From positions 1 through 6,532 of the forward strand of contig DCIN01000017.1 of the NCBI GenBank assembly GCA_002315815.1: a DNA stretch of 6,532 bases, in the 5' to 3' direction. A program made the translations under genes and the position numbers. Position 1 is the first letter of the stretch; each line of letters opens with the position of its first letter. The stretch is from Bacteroidales bacterium UBA1725. GTDB taxonomy: Bacteria > Bacteroidota > Bacteroidia > Bacteroidales > UBA932. Shown here piece after piece: positions 1 to 6,532 of this stretch. Below the pieces are notes generated by a model. It saw nothing but the letters and a program-made list of their open reading frames with translations. It made no database searches and had not been told where the DNA came from.

Positions 1-70
1 TTCAGAGCAAAATCTGTCCTCAATAATACTCGTCAATCTTTACCAACTTATTTTTTTCGGTAGGATTTTT

Positions 71-105
71 TCAAATCTTTTTGTGTAACTTTGGGAGATT
101 TTTGA
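71..105 (+). promoter_or_regulatory. Probable nifJ promoter (Bacteroidota-type -7 box) inside a weak inverted repeat
   Basis: TAACTTTG at 86-93 matches the Bacteroidota -7 consensus TAnnTTTG exactly and would place the transcript start near base 100, giving an A-rich leader of about 45 bases before the ATG at 145. No good -33 TTTG lies at the usual 19-21 base spacing, so the call rests on one box. The -7 box is flanked by TCAAATCT (71-78) and AGATTTTTGA (96-105), which pair over eight bases with a two-base bulge. This could be an operator, or chance in an AT-rich stretch. The rest of 1-144 holds no recognisable gene. Confidence 0.5.
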
Positions 106-144
106 CCATTCCGACAAATCACAACAAAAATACACGAAAACAAC

Positions 145-3100
145 ATGGCAAAAGAAAAGAAATTCATCACCTGTGATGGAAACCAGGCTGCATCGAACAT
201 CGCTTATCTGTTCAGCGAGCATGCAGCCATCTACCCCATCACTCCCTCTTCCACTATGGCCGAGAACATTGACGAATGGGCGGCGCATGGAAAGAAGAAT
301 CTCTGGGGCGAGACAGTAAAGGTAACTGAAATGCAGAGCGAGGCAGGAGCTGCCGGAGCCGTTCACGGATCCCTGCAGGCCGGAGCACTCACCAGCACTT
401 TCACCGCATCACAGGGTCTTCTGCTGATGATTCCGAATATGTACAAGATTGCCGGAGAGATGCTTCCCTGCGTCTTCCACGTATCAGCACGTGCCCTCGC
501 CTCCCACGCCCTCTCCATCTTCGGAGACCACCAGGACGTGATGGCTTGCCGCCAGACCGGTTTCTGTATGCTTGCCTCATCATCGGTGCAACAGGCTCAG
601 GATCTCGCCGCCGTGGCACATCTCTCCGCCATCAAGGCCAGCCTGCCTTTCCTGCATTTCTTCGACGGTTTCCGCACCTCGCACGAAATTCAGAAAATCG
701 AGGCTCTTGACGAGGATGCTCTCAAATCTATGGTCAGCGACAAGGCTCTCCAGAATTTCCGCGACAGGGCTCTCAGCCCCGATGCTCCCGTCACCAGAGG
801 AACAGCCCAGAATGGAGACGTTTACTTCCAGGCAGTAGAATCACGCAACCAGGTTTATGAGGCTGTACCCGACATCGTGGCCCGCTATATGGGAGAAATC
901 AGCGAACTCACCGGTCGTGAATACCGTCCATTTGAATATTACGGAGCAGAAAACGCAGAATGCGTCATCGTGGCTATGGGCTCTGTTTCCGAGACCATCA
1001 AGGAGACCATAGACTATCTCTCCGAGCACGGCCGCAAATACGGTTTGATCACCGTTCATCTCTATCGTCCTTTCTCCGAGAAATACTTCCTGAAAGTGCT
1101 TCCCAAGAGCGTAAGGAAGATTGCCGTTCTGGACCGTACAAAGGAGCCCGGTGCTCTCGGGGAACCTCTCTATATGGATGTGAAGGCTCTCTTCCAGGGC
1201 AAGGACAACGCTCCTCTCGTTGTGGGCGGACGCTACGGACTCTCATCCAAGGACACCACTCCCGCTCAGATTATCGCAGTCTATGACAATCTCGAGCTCA
1301 AAGCTCCCAAGAACGACTTCACAATCGGCATTCTTGATGACGTGACATTCAAGAGCCTTCCCACCAAGGGGGAAATTTCCATCGTGAAGAAGGGGACAAC
1401 CGAGTGCAAGTTCTTCGGACTCGGTTCCGACGGTACAGTGGGTGCCAACAAAAACTCCATCAAGATTATCGGAACTCACACGGAAAAATACTGTCAGGCA
1501 TACTTCGACTACGACTCCAAAAAGTCCGGAGGTTACACCTGCTCTCATCTTCGTTTCGGCGATGCCCCCATCAAAGCTCCCTATCTGGTCGGCACACCCG
1601 ACTTCGTGGCCTGCCACGTACCCTCCTACCTTGTGAAATATGATGTGCTCAAGGGCATCAAGGACGGCGGCAGTTTCCTTCTGAACTCCCTTTGGAGTGA
1701 AGAGGAGACTCTCAAACGCATTCCCGACAACGTCAAGGCAATCATCGGGCGCAAGCACATCAGGCTGTACATCATCAACGCCACCAAGATAGCCTCCGAG
1801 ATTGGTTTGGGCGGACGCACCAATACCATACTCCAGAGTGCATTCTTCCGCATCTCCGGTATCATTCCAGCAGAGGATGCAGTCAGATATATGAAAGATG
1901 CAGCCCTCAAGACCTATGGCAAAAAAGGCGAGAACATCGTCAATATGAACTACGCCGCCATCGACCGCGGTGGAGAGTATGTTGAGGTGAAGGTTCCTTC
2001 AGAGTGGGAGAGCATCAACGCCAAGTTTGTAAATCCCAATGCGGACCGTCTTGCCACTCCTTTCGTCAAGGATATAGCCGACATAGTCAACGCCCAGTGC
2101 GGAGACAATCTTCCGGTGAGTGCTTTCGTTCCTTTCCAGGACGGCACAATGCCCGCCGGCACAGCCGCATACGAAAAGCGTGGAGTCGCTGTAAGCGTTC
2201 CCGTATGGAATCCTGAGAGCTGTATCCAATGCAACTCCTGCGCATTCGTCTGCCCTCACTCCGCAATCCGTCCGTTCATCCTCACCCAGACCGAGGCGGC
2301 TGCCGCTCCCAAGGGAGTCAAAACTGCTGACGGCAAAGCTACTCTCAAGGAGTACAAGTTCGCACTCGGCATATCAGTGGACGACTGCACAGGATGTGGC
2401 AACTGCGTGGATGTATGTCTCGCCAAGGAGAAGGGTGCACTCACAATGGATGACTACCAGAACCAGAAGGACTCACAGTCCGAATTCGACTGGCTCAATT
2501 CCAAGGTGGGCTACAAGAAACTCTTCGACCCCAAGGGCAACGTCAAGAACGCACAGTTCGCCCAGCCTCTGTTTGAGTTCAGCGGCGCCTGTGCCGGATG
2601 TGGCGAGACACCATACATCAAGAACATCACACAACTCTTCGGCGACCATATGATGATAGCCAATGCCACAGGTTGTTCTTCCATCTATGGTGCATCGTTC
2701 CCTGCATCACCATATTGCACCGATGCCCAGGGTCACGGACCTGCGTGGCAGAACTCCCTCTTCGAGGATTTCTGCGAATTCGGTCTCGGAATGCACCTCG
2801 GCTCAGACCGTATACGCGAAACGGTTGCAGGCTGGATGAAGAAGGGTCTGGAATGCACCAAGTGCAGCGATGAAATGAAGGCTCTTTACCAGCAGTGGCT
2901 CGACAAACCGGAGGACTACAGTTCCACCCGTGAGGTTGCCGACAAACTCGTTCCCCTTATGGAGCAATGCGGCTGCGAAGTAAGCAAGGCGCTGCTCGCA
3001 CTCAAGCATTTCATTCCTTCGCGCAGCCAGTGGATATTCGGCGGTGACGGAGCAAGCTACGATATTGGATACGGCGGACTTGACCACGTGCTGGCAAGCG

Positions 3101-3666
3101 GCGAGAATGTGAATATTCTCGTACTCGACACTGAAGTTTACTCCAACACCGGAGGACAATCGTCCAAGGCCACGCCCGCAGGCGCCATAGCCAAGTTCGC
3201 GGCCAGCGGCAAGAAGATTCGCAAGAAAGATCTCGGAATGATGGCAATGAGCTACGGCTACGTATATGTGGCCCAGGTGGCTATGGGTGCCAGTCCGGTT
3301 CAGTACCTCAACGCCGTCAAGGAGGCAGAGGCATATGACGGACCGTCCCTCATCATCGCCTACGCGCCGTGCATCAACCACGGTCTCAAGGCAGGAATGG
3401 GGCTCAGCCAGAAGGAGGAGAAACTCGCAGTGGAGTGCGGATACTGGCATCTCTACCGCTACAACCCCACTCTTGCCGAGAAGGGTGAGAATCCTTTCAA
3501 ACTGGATTCAAAGGAACCCGACTGGAGCAAGTTCCAGGACTTCCTCAAAAGCGAAGTCCGTTTCTCTTCCCTGTACAAGCTCTTCCCCGAACGCGCCGAG
3601 GAACTTCTCAGCAAGACCGAAGAGTTTGCGAAACTCAGGCTCGAGACCTACAAGAAACTTGCTTGA
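145..3666 (+). CDS. nifJ: Pyruvate:ferredoxin (flavodoxin) oxidoreductase, single-chain, complete
   Basis: This cytoplasmic enzyme oxidatively decarboxylates pyruvate with CoA to acetyl-CoA and CO2, passing two electrons to ferredoxin or flavodoxin. Domain order is standard. The N-terminal pyrimidine-binding domain has YPITPSS (30-36, Thr33), Glu66 (activates thiamine diphosphate) and Arg116 (pyruvate contact by analogy with the Desulfovibrio africanus enzyme). A transketolase C-terminal-like domain and the gamma-type domain follow. A two-cluster ferredoxin insert has Cys693/696/699/703 and Cys748/751/754/758. The C-terminal pyrophosphate-binding domain has proximal-cluster ligands Cys816/819/844/1076 and GDGASYDIG (967-975) with DTEVYSNTGGQ. 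All catalytic residues are present. At 1173 residues it lacks the roughly 60-residue C-terminal extension that shields the proximal cluster in D. africanus. The start is the first in-frame ATG after an A-rich leader, with no Shine-Dalgarno sequence. In anaerobes this enzyme is also known to help reduce nitroimidazole drugs. Confidence 0.98.
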   Translation: MAKEKKFITCDGNQAASNIAYLFSEHAAIYPITPSSTMAENIDEWAAHGKKNLWGETVKVTEMQSEAGAAGAVHGSLQAGALTSTFTASQGLLLMIPNMYKIAGEMLPCVFHVSARALASHALSIFGDHQDVMACRQTGFCMLASSSVQQAQDLAAVAHLSAIKASLPFLHFFDGFRTSHEIQKIEALDEDALKSMVSDKALQNFRDRALSPDAPVTRGTAQNGDVYFQAVESRNQVYEAVPDIVARYMGEISELTGREYRPFEYYGAENAECVIVAMGSVSETIKETIDYLSEHGRKYGLITVHLYRPFSEKYFLKVLPKSVRKIAVLDRTKEPGALGEPLYMDVKALFQGKDNAPLVVGGRYGLSSKDTTPAQIIAVYDNLELKAPKNDFTIGILDDVTFKSLPTKGEISIVKKGTTECKFFGLGSDGTVGANKNSIKIIGTHTEKYCQAYFDYDSKKSGGYTCSHLRFGDAPIKAPYLVGTPDFVACHVPSYLVKYDVLKGIKDGGSFLLNSLWSEEETLKRIPDNVKAIIGRKHIRLYIINATKIASEIGLGGRTNTILQSAFFRISGIIPAEDAVRYMKDAALKTYGKKGENIVNMNYAAIDRGGEYVEVKVPSEWESINAKFVNPNADRLATPFVKDIADIVNAQCGDNLPVSAFVPFQDGTMPAGTAAYEKRGVAVSVPVWNPESCIQCNSCAFVCPHSAIRPFILTQTEAAAAPKGVKTADGKATLKEYKFALGISVDDCTGCGNCVDVCLAKEKGALTMDDYQNQKDSQSEFDWLNSKVGYKKLFDPKGNVKNAQFAQPLFEFSGACAGCGETPYIKNITQLFGDHMMIANATGCSSIYGASFPASPYCTDAQGHGPAWQNSLFEDFCEFGLGMHLGSDRIRETVAGWMKKGLECTKCSDEMKALYQQWLDKPEDYSSTREVADKLVPLMEQCGCEVSKALLALKHFIPSRSQWIFGGDGASYDIGYGGLDHVLASGENVNILVLDTEVYSNTGGQSSKATPAGAIAKFAASGKKIRKKDLGMMAMSYGYVYVAQVAMGASPVQYLNAVKEAEAYDGPSLIIAYAPCINHGLKAGMGLSQKEEKLAVECGYWHLYRYNPTLAEKGENPFKLDSKEPDWSKFQDFLKSEVRFSSLYKLFPERAEELLSKTEEFAKLRLETYKKLA

Positions 3667-3718
3667 ACGGGACTGCTGCTTGTCCAAGAAGAAGAATAAT
3701 CCAATTGAACTAATATCA

Positions 3719-4855
3719 ATGAAGAGAATCCTTTCAATTACAGGTCTGCTGCTTGCGGCAGGCCTGTTTTTCACTCTCGGGGCTCAGCCTGCCGAGGGTG
3801 ACCCACAGGTTACCGGACCGGCTTTCAAGGTTTTCCAATTTCCTCAGAATCAGATTCCCCGCATAGACGGTGAATTCTCCGACTGGGACATTGTACCGGA
3901 CAGCTATGTGGTCACAACAGACAGTATGTGGGACGACAGCGGCAAATGGAAAAACCCGGACAAGTCCACCCTTGACATCAAGGTGAAAGTAGGGTGGGTC
4001 AAGGGATTGAGCCGTCTGTATTTCTATTACGAAGCGTATGACAACTACTGGGACTTCGACCAGCTCCAACTGCGCAACGACACCTTTGAGATATGTGTGG
4101 ACGGAGACCTCTCCGGCGGTCCGCACATTGACCAATTCCGCGCCAACCCCGAGGGAATGAGCCAGATGGCGGCTTTTATGAATCTCCAGAACCAGCACGC
4201 ACAGAATTACCATATCTTCACTCCCCCCACTCCGGGCAAAGACTGGACTATGGTATGGGGGCCTCAGCAGTGGCTCAAGGAATTCCCTTGGTCCAACCAC
4301 GCATACAGCTACAATTTCAAGCACGGCGGGGACGGAGTTCTGAGGTTCGAATTCTACATCACCGTATATGACTACGCCAATCCCGACGGACCGGCACAGT
4401 CAGTGGAGAGCAAATTCTATGACAACAAGAACATAGGACTTTGCTGGGCTGTAATAGATTATGACGGAGGCCGTGGCAACAACGGTTTCTGGAATCTGTC
4501 CAAGTATCACAAGATGTACGGCAACGCCTCTATGGAGAGGATGTTCACCCTGATGCCCCTGGAGCCACAGTTTACCAAAACCCTTCAGGCAGGGTGGTCA
4601 TTCACCGTCATCAAGGACAGCCGTACCGTCGTATTCCGCGATGAGACAGTGGGCAAGGTGAATTCCTGGAAATGGGATTTCGGCGACGGGACTACATCCA
4701 ACGAGCAGAATCCCGTACACACTTACGAGCAGGACGGTTCACACTATGTGACAACCCTCTTTGTCAGCGGGCCGGACGGAGAAGACCGCTGCTGCAAGGT
4801 ATGGGACGTGAATGTCTATGACAGAAACAATCCGTCCCCCCATCCGAACAATTAA
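3719..4855 (+). CDS. Exported protein with CBM9/DOMON-like region and C-terminal PKD domain, function unknown
   Basis: The 378-residue product starts with a typical Sec signal peptide: MKR, a hydrophobic core at about 4-20, and likely cleavage near Ala22 or Ala26. There is no lipobox cysteine, so it should be periplasmic or secreted rather than a lipoprotein. Residues about 45-280 open with the IDGEFSDWD motif (49-57) and are rich in aromatic and acidic residues, resembling family 9 carbohydrate-binding/DOMON-like beta-sandwiches. Residues about 290-368 form a PKD domain with WDFGDGTTS (319-327). I see no catalytic motif, transmembrane anchor or secretion-tag domain; the C terminus is a short Asn/Pro-rich tail. 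Ligand is unknown; sugar or surface glycan binding is inference. The ATG at 3719 is chosen because it begins the signal peptide; the frame stays open further upstream only inside nifJ. It lies 52 bases after nifJ with no terminator or clear promoter between, so read-through is plausible. Confidence 0.88.
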   Translation: MKRILSITGLLLAAGLFFTLGAQPAEGDPQVTGPAFKVFQFPQNQIPRIDGEFSDWDIVPDSYVVTTDSMWDDSGKWKNPDKSTLDIKVKVGWVKGLSRLYFYYEAYDNYWDFDQLQLRNDTFEICVDGDLSGGPHIDQFRANPEGMSQMAAFMNLQNQHAQNYHIFTPPTPGKDWTMVWGPQQWLKEFPWSNHAYSYNFKHGGDGVLRFEFYITVYDYANPDGPAQSVESKFYDNKNIGLCWAVIDYDGGRGNNGFWNLSKYHKMYGNASMERMFTLMPLEPQFTKTLQAGWSFTVIKDSRTVVFRDETVGKVNSWKWDFGDGTTSNEQNPVHTYEQDGSHYVTTLFVSGPDGEDRCCKVWDVNVYDRNNPSPHPNN

Positions 4856-4864
4856 AAGAAGAGC

Positions 4865-6031
4865 TCAGATGAACTTCCCGTCGCACATCGTGGCCGCTAC
4901 GCAGCTGCTGTCGGCGGAATAGACCCAGTTGGAGACAAGGTTGTGGCAAGGCTGCAACCTTTCTTTTTTCATATTGAGGAATACGGCATCGGCAAGTTTT
5001 CCGGCGGCAATTTCTCCTCCGTCGATTCCGAAAGCCGCGGCACCGTTCACCGTAGCCCAGCGGAAGAGTTCCCCCACAGGAAGCAAGGTGGGATTGCCGG
5101 CCACCTTGGCAAGCAGGGCGGCGAATTTCATTTCCTCCCTTAGGTCGAGATTGTTGTTCGAGGAGGCGCCGTCGGTGCCAAGTGTGATTCTGCAACCTGA
5201 TTCAATGGCCAGCTCATAAGGGAAACGCCCGCTGCCGAGTTTCATATTGGAGCAGGGACAATGCGAGACGCTTACGCCTCTTTCGGCGAGAATGTCCCAT
5301 TCCTCTTTGTCCACGTGGACGCAGTGGGCAAGAATTACATTGGGGCCCAGAACTCCCAGGGAATCCAGATACCGGACAGGAGTGGTGCCGTGCTCACGCA
5401 GGCAGTCATCGACTTCCTTGCGGGTTTCCGACAGATGAGTATGCATTTTCACACCATACTCTTCCGACAGCTTGAACACTTTTTTATACATTTCGGACCC
5501 TGCTGTATATATGGCGTGCGGGCATAGAGTCAGGCAGATGCGACCCCCAGTCGGATCGGTCCAGTGTCTGAGCAGATCAAGTTTCTCGTTCTGCTGGGTC
5601 TTGCTGTGCCCGTCCAGGAAGGTTATGCCTATGGCAGCTCTGATTCCGCTCTTTGCCACGACATCTATTGTCTCCTCAATATCAAAATACATATCGGAGA
5701 AGAATACCGTTCCGGATGATGCCATCTCACTGATTGCCAGCTCACTTCCTCTGCGGATATCCTGGACGGTCATTCTTTCCTCATAGGGCCAGATATCTTC
5801 TTGAAGCCAGTTCTGAAGGGGCTTGTCCTCCCCAAGTCCGCGCAACATAGTCATTGCAGCGTGGTTGTGAGTATTGTAGAGAGCAGGCAGTATTGCAAGA
5901 CCGTCGGCTTCGTATATTTTATCGGCCTGCGTATCCGCAACAACGTCAAAGGCTTCGAAACGGCCGCCTTTTACCAGAATATTGGTTTTTCGTCCTTCGT
6001 GAAGGACATTCTTTATCAATAAGGTATTCAT
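4865..6031 (-). CDS. Amidohydrolase of the MTA/SAH deaminase family (mtaD-like)
   Basis: This 388-residue cytoplasmic TIM-barrel hydrolase should deaminate a purine nucleoside, such as methylthioadenosine, S-adenosylhomocysteine, 5'-deoxyadenosine or adenosine, in nucleoside salvage. Expected metal and catalytic residues are visible: His55 and His57 in THNH, His172, His199 and Glu202 in HTHLSET, His236 in LAHCVH, and Asp287 in LGTDGASSNN. Aligned from memory with Thermotoga maritima TM0936, the two arginines that hold the homocysteine carboxylate of SAH (Arg136, Arg148) are not conserved, so a substrate without that group is more likely. The protein stops at CDGKFI, about 27-30 residues short of the usual C-terminal tail. 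The start at 6031 is preferred over an in-frame ATG at 6073: it begins the family-typical MNTLLIKN strand and forms an ATGA overlap with the upstream regulator, implying coupled translation. Exact substrate is uncertain. Confidence 0.92.
   Translation of the reverse strand: MNTLLIKNVLHEGRKTNILVKGGRFEAFDVVADTQADKIYEADGLAILPALYNTHNHAAMTMLRGLGEDKPLQNWLQEDIWPYEERMTVQDIRRGSELAISEMASSGTVFFSDMYFDIEETIDVVAKSGIRAAIGITFLDGHSKTQQNEKLDLLRHWTDPTGGRICLTLCPHAIYTAGSEMYKKVFKLSEEYGVKMHTHLSETRKEVDDCLREHGTTPVRYLDSLGVLGPNVILAHCVHVDKEEWDILAERGVSVSHCPCSNMKLGSGRFPYELAIESGCRITLGTDGASSNNNLDLREEMKFAALLAKVAGNPTLLPVGELFRWATVNGAAAFGIDGGEIAAGKLADAVFLNMKKERLQPCHNLVSNWVYSADSSCVAATMCDGKFI
6028..6031 (-). other. ATGA stop/start overlap coupling regulator and deaminase
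   Basis: On the minus strand the regulator ends with TGA (6030-6028) and the deaminase starts with ATG (6031-6029), sharing the four bases ATGA. This arrangement usually means one transcript and reinitiation by the terminating ribosome, so the two proteins are probably made together. No separate promoter or Shine-Dalgarno sequence for the deaminase is evident. Confidence 0.85.
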
Positions 6032-6417
6032 TTCTTTTTGAAACTGATATGTATGTCTCCACCATAGGACCACAACTGAGCGTCAATTCCGTTGTCAAGA
6101 GTCAAAGTACAGAATGGGTCCGCTTCTGCACCGGAAGATTCAGAAGCAAAAGACTCTGAGGACACGGCCCACAGTGCCATAGAGTACCAATGGTCTATCT
6201 GACGGGCATAATCGTTGAAAATCTCTCCTTGACGCGTCAGAGTGAGAGCAGAGCGATTCCTCTCGAAAAGCCGAACCCCCAACGTCTTCTCCAGTTCTGC
6301 AATATTCTGACTTACAGCCGGTTGGCTCACACCAAGTTCTTTAGCTGCAGATGTGAAGCTTCCACATCGGACAAGTTGTAGAAAAACTTTGATTCTGAAA
6401 TCCTCAAATTTATTCAT
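6028..6417 (-). CDS. Short LysR-type helix-turn-helix regulator lacking the effector domain
   Basis: The 129-residue product carries a full LysR-type N-terminal winged helix at about residues 4-64. The sequence from GSFTSAAKELG through VSQPAVSQNIAELEKTLG to RLFERN is close to the family pattern. A helical stretch, usually the dimerisation linker, follows at about 64-85. Ordinary LysR regulators are about 290-330 residues with a periplasmic-binding-like effector domain; here that domain is absent. Instead there is a Ser/Ala/Glu-rich linker and a short, probably beta-strand C-terminal segment (about 101-126) containing DNGIDAQLWSYGGD, which I do not recognise. The exact overlap with the deaminase start argues for a natural compact gene rather than a recent deletion, though ancestral truncation is possible. 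It probably regulates its own operon and the divergent neighbour. The ATG at 6417 begins the standard MNKFEDFRIK helix; the next in-frame Met is inside the linker. Confidence 0.85.
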   Translation of the reverse strand: MNKFEDFRIKVFLQLVRCGSFTSAAKELGVSQPAVSQNIAELEKTLGVRLFERNRSALTLTRQGEIFNDYARQIDHWYSMALWAVSSESFASESSGAEADPFCTLTLDNGIDAQLWSYGGDIHISFKKK

Positions 6418-6457
6418 AAATGGTAATCATTCTTTTTTGCGAATTTACTCATTTTTC

Positions 6458-6489
6458 CAAATAATCCTGTATTTTTGTGAGTCATCAAA
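6458..6489 (-). promoter_or_regulatory. Candidate promoter of the regulator-deaminase operon
   Basis: Read on the minus strand, TTTG (6489-6486) is followed after 20 bases by ATTATTTG (6465-6458). The spacing and both TTTG elements fit the Bacteroidota -33/-7 pattern, but the leading TA of the -7 box is AT. Transcription would begin about 30-40 bases before the ATG at 6417. The -33 element lies inside the inverted repeat at 6477-6507, so a protein bound there would block it. Confidence 0.4.
6470..6477 (+). promoter_or_regulatory. Candidate -7 box for a divergent rightward gene
   Basis: TATTTTTG matches TAnnTTTG exactly. Transcription would start near 6483, giving a leader of about 44 bases before the ATG at 6527, similar to the nifJ leader. 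The -33 position holds only a weak TTTA at 6444-6447 with 22-base spacing. It overlaps the minus-strand promoter candidate, so the two directions could compete. Confidence 0.4.
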
Positions 6490-6507
6490 TTGTTATTTGA
6501 GATTCAC
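6477..6507. repeat. Imperfect inverted repeat, candidate operator
   Basis: The left arm GTGAGTCATCAAA (6477-6489) and right arm TTTGAGATTCAC (6496-6507) pair at 11 of 12 positions with one G/T mismatch and one bulged A (6484), around the six-base spacer TTGTTA. The inner core TCAAA-N6-TTTGA is perfectly symmetric. It overlaps the -33 element of the minus-strand operon and the expected transcription start of the divergent gene. An operator for the adjacent LysR-type protein is the simplest reading. An RNA hairpin in the leader of the rightward transcript is the alternative. Confidence 0.6.
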
Positions 6508-6526
6508 TTACAACCACTCAACCAAT

Positions 6527-6532
6527 ATGAAA
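6527..6532 (+). CDS. Possible start of a divergent gene, cut by the window edge (Met-Lys only)
   Basis: ATG AAA are the last six bases. They follow an A/C-rich leader without a Shine-Dalgarno sequence, like the nifJ leader, and lie about 50 bases after an exact -7 box on the same strand. Met-Lys is a common beginning for exported proteins, but two codons cannot identify a product. Confidence 0.35.

Noticed and set aside
1..63. Short open frame at the left edge as the tail of an upstream gene
   Set aside because: About 20 AT-rich codons with no recognisable protein sequence; indistinguishable from non-coding DNA.
1243..1758. 171-codon open frame on the minus strand inside nifJ
   Set aside because: Antisense shadow of conserved PFOR sequence with no family resemblance.
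2803..3450. 215-codon open frame on the minus strand inside nifJ
   Set aside because: Lies wholly antisense to a clear PFOR coding region containing essential motifs; no recognisable domain, and codon structure follows nifJ.
3670..3685. GGAC / GTCC mini-hairpin after nifJ as a terminator
   Set aside because: Only a four-base stem with an eight-base loop and no T-run; too weak to call.
3266..3718. Upstream extension of the PKD protein frame into nifJ
   Set aside because: The translated extension is low-complexity Ser/Arg-rich shadow sequence, while the ATG at 3719 begins a proper signal peptide.
3734..4324. 196-codon minus-strand open frame opposite the PKD gene
   Set aside because: No recognisable domain, and it is antisense to a protein with clear signal peptide and domains.
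4774..4837. GGACGGA / TCCGTCC inverted repeat near the end of the PKD gene as a terminator
   Set aside because: The arms are 50 bases apart, both inside coding sequence, and no T-run follows.
6032..6073. Earlier start for the deaminase at 6073
   Set aside because: Adds 14 residues unlike the family N terminus and loses the clean ATGA junction with the regulator.
6475..6507. TTGTGA and TTCAC elements as a Rex or CRP-type site
   Set aside because: The half-sites are separated by far more than the spacing those regulators use, and no such regulator gene is in the window.

Overview
The window reads as chromosomal DNA from an anaerobic member of the Bacteroidota, most likely Bacteroidales. Three things point there. 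The starts have A-rich leaders without Shine-Dalgarno sequences. TAnnTTTG-type -7 promoter boxes precede the first gene and the right-hand end. The gene content is a single-chain pyruvate:ferredoxin oxidoreductase (PFOR) next to a secreted PKD-domain protein. Genus cannot be fixed from the sequence alone.

Layout: positions 1-144 are an AT-rich upstream region with a probable promoter. Positions 145-3666 (+) encode a complete 1173-residue PFOR (nifJ/por), with every thiamine diphosphate and [4Fe-4S] ligand expected for the family. After a 52-base gap with no visible terminator or promoter, 3719-4855 (+) encodes a 378-residue exported protein: signal peptide, CBM9/DOMON-like region and C-terminal PKD domain, function unknown. 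Nine bases further on, the stop of a convergent minus-strand gene appears. That gene (4865-6031) encodes a metal-dependent amidohydrolase of the methylthioadenosine/S-adenosylhomocysteine (MTA/SAH) deaminase family. Its start overlaps by four bases (ATGA) the stop of an upstream minus-strand gene (6028-6417) for a 129-residue protein with a LysR-type winged helix but no effector-binding domain. The last 109 intergenic bases hold promoter-like elements on both strands and a strong imperfect inverted repeat. An ATG-AAA at the extreme right edge is probably the start of a divergent gene.

How the parts work together: PFOR links glycolysis to acetyl-CoA and low-potential electron carriers in anaerobic metabolism. 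The exported protein may be co-transcribed with it, but no functional link is apparent. The deaminase and mini-LysR protein form a tight, probably translationally coupled two-gene unit. I infer that the small regulator controls its own operon and perhaps the divergent gene through the inverted repeat. No RNA genes, CRISPR arrays, insertion sequences or prophage signs were found. Most of the window is ordinary; the regulator/deaminase pair with its control region is the part most worth a second look.
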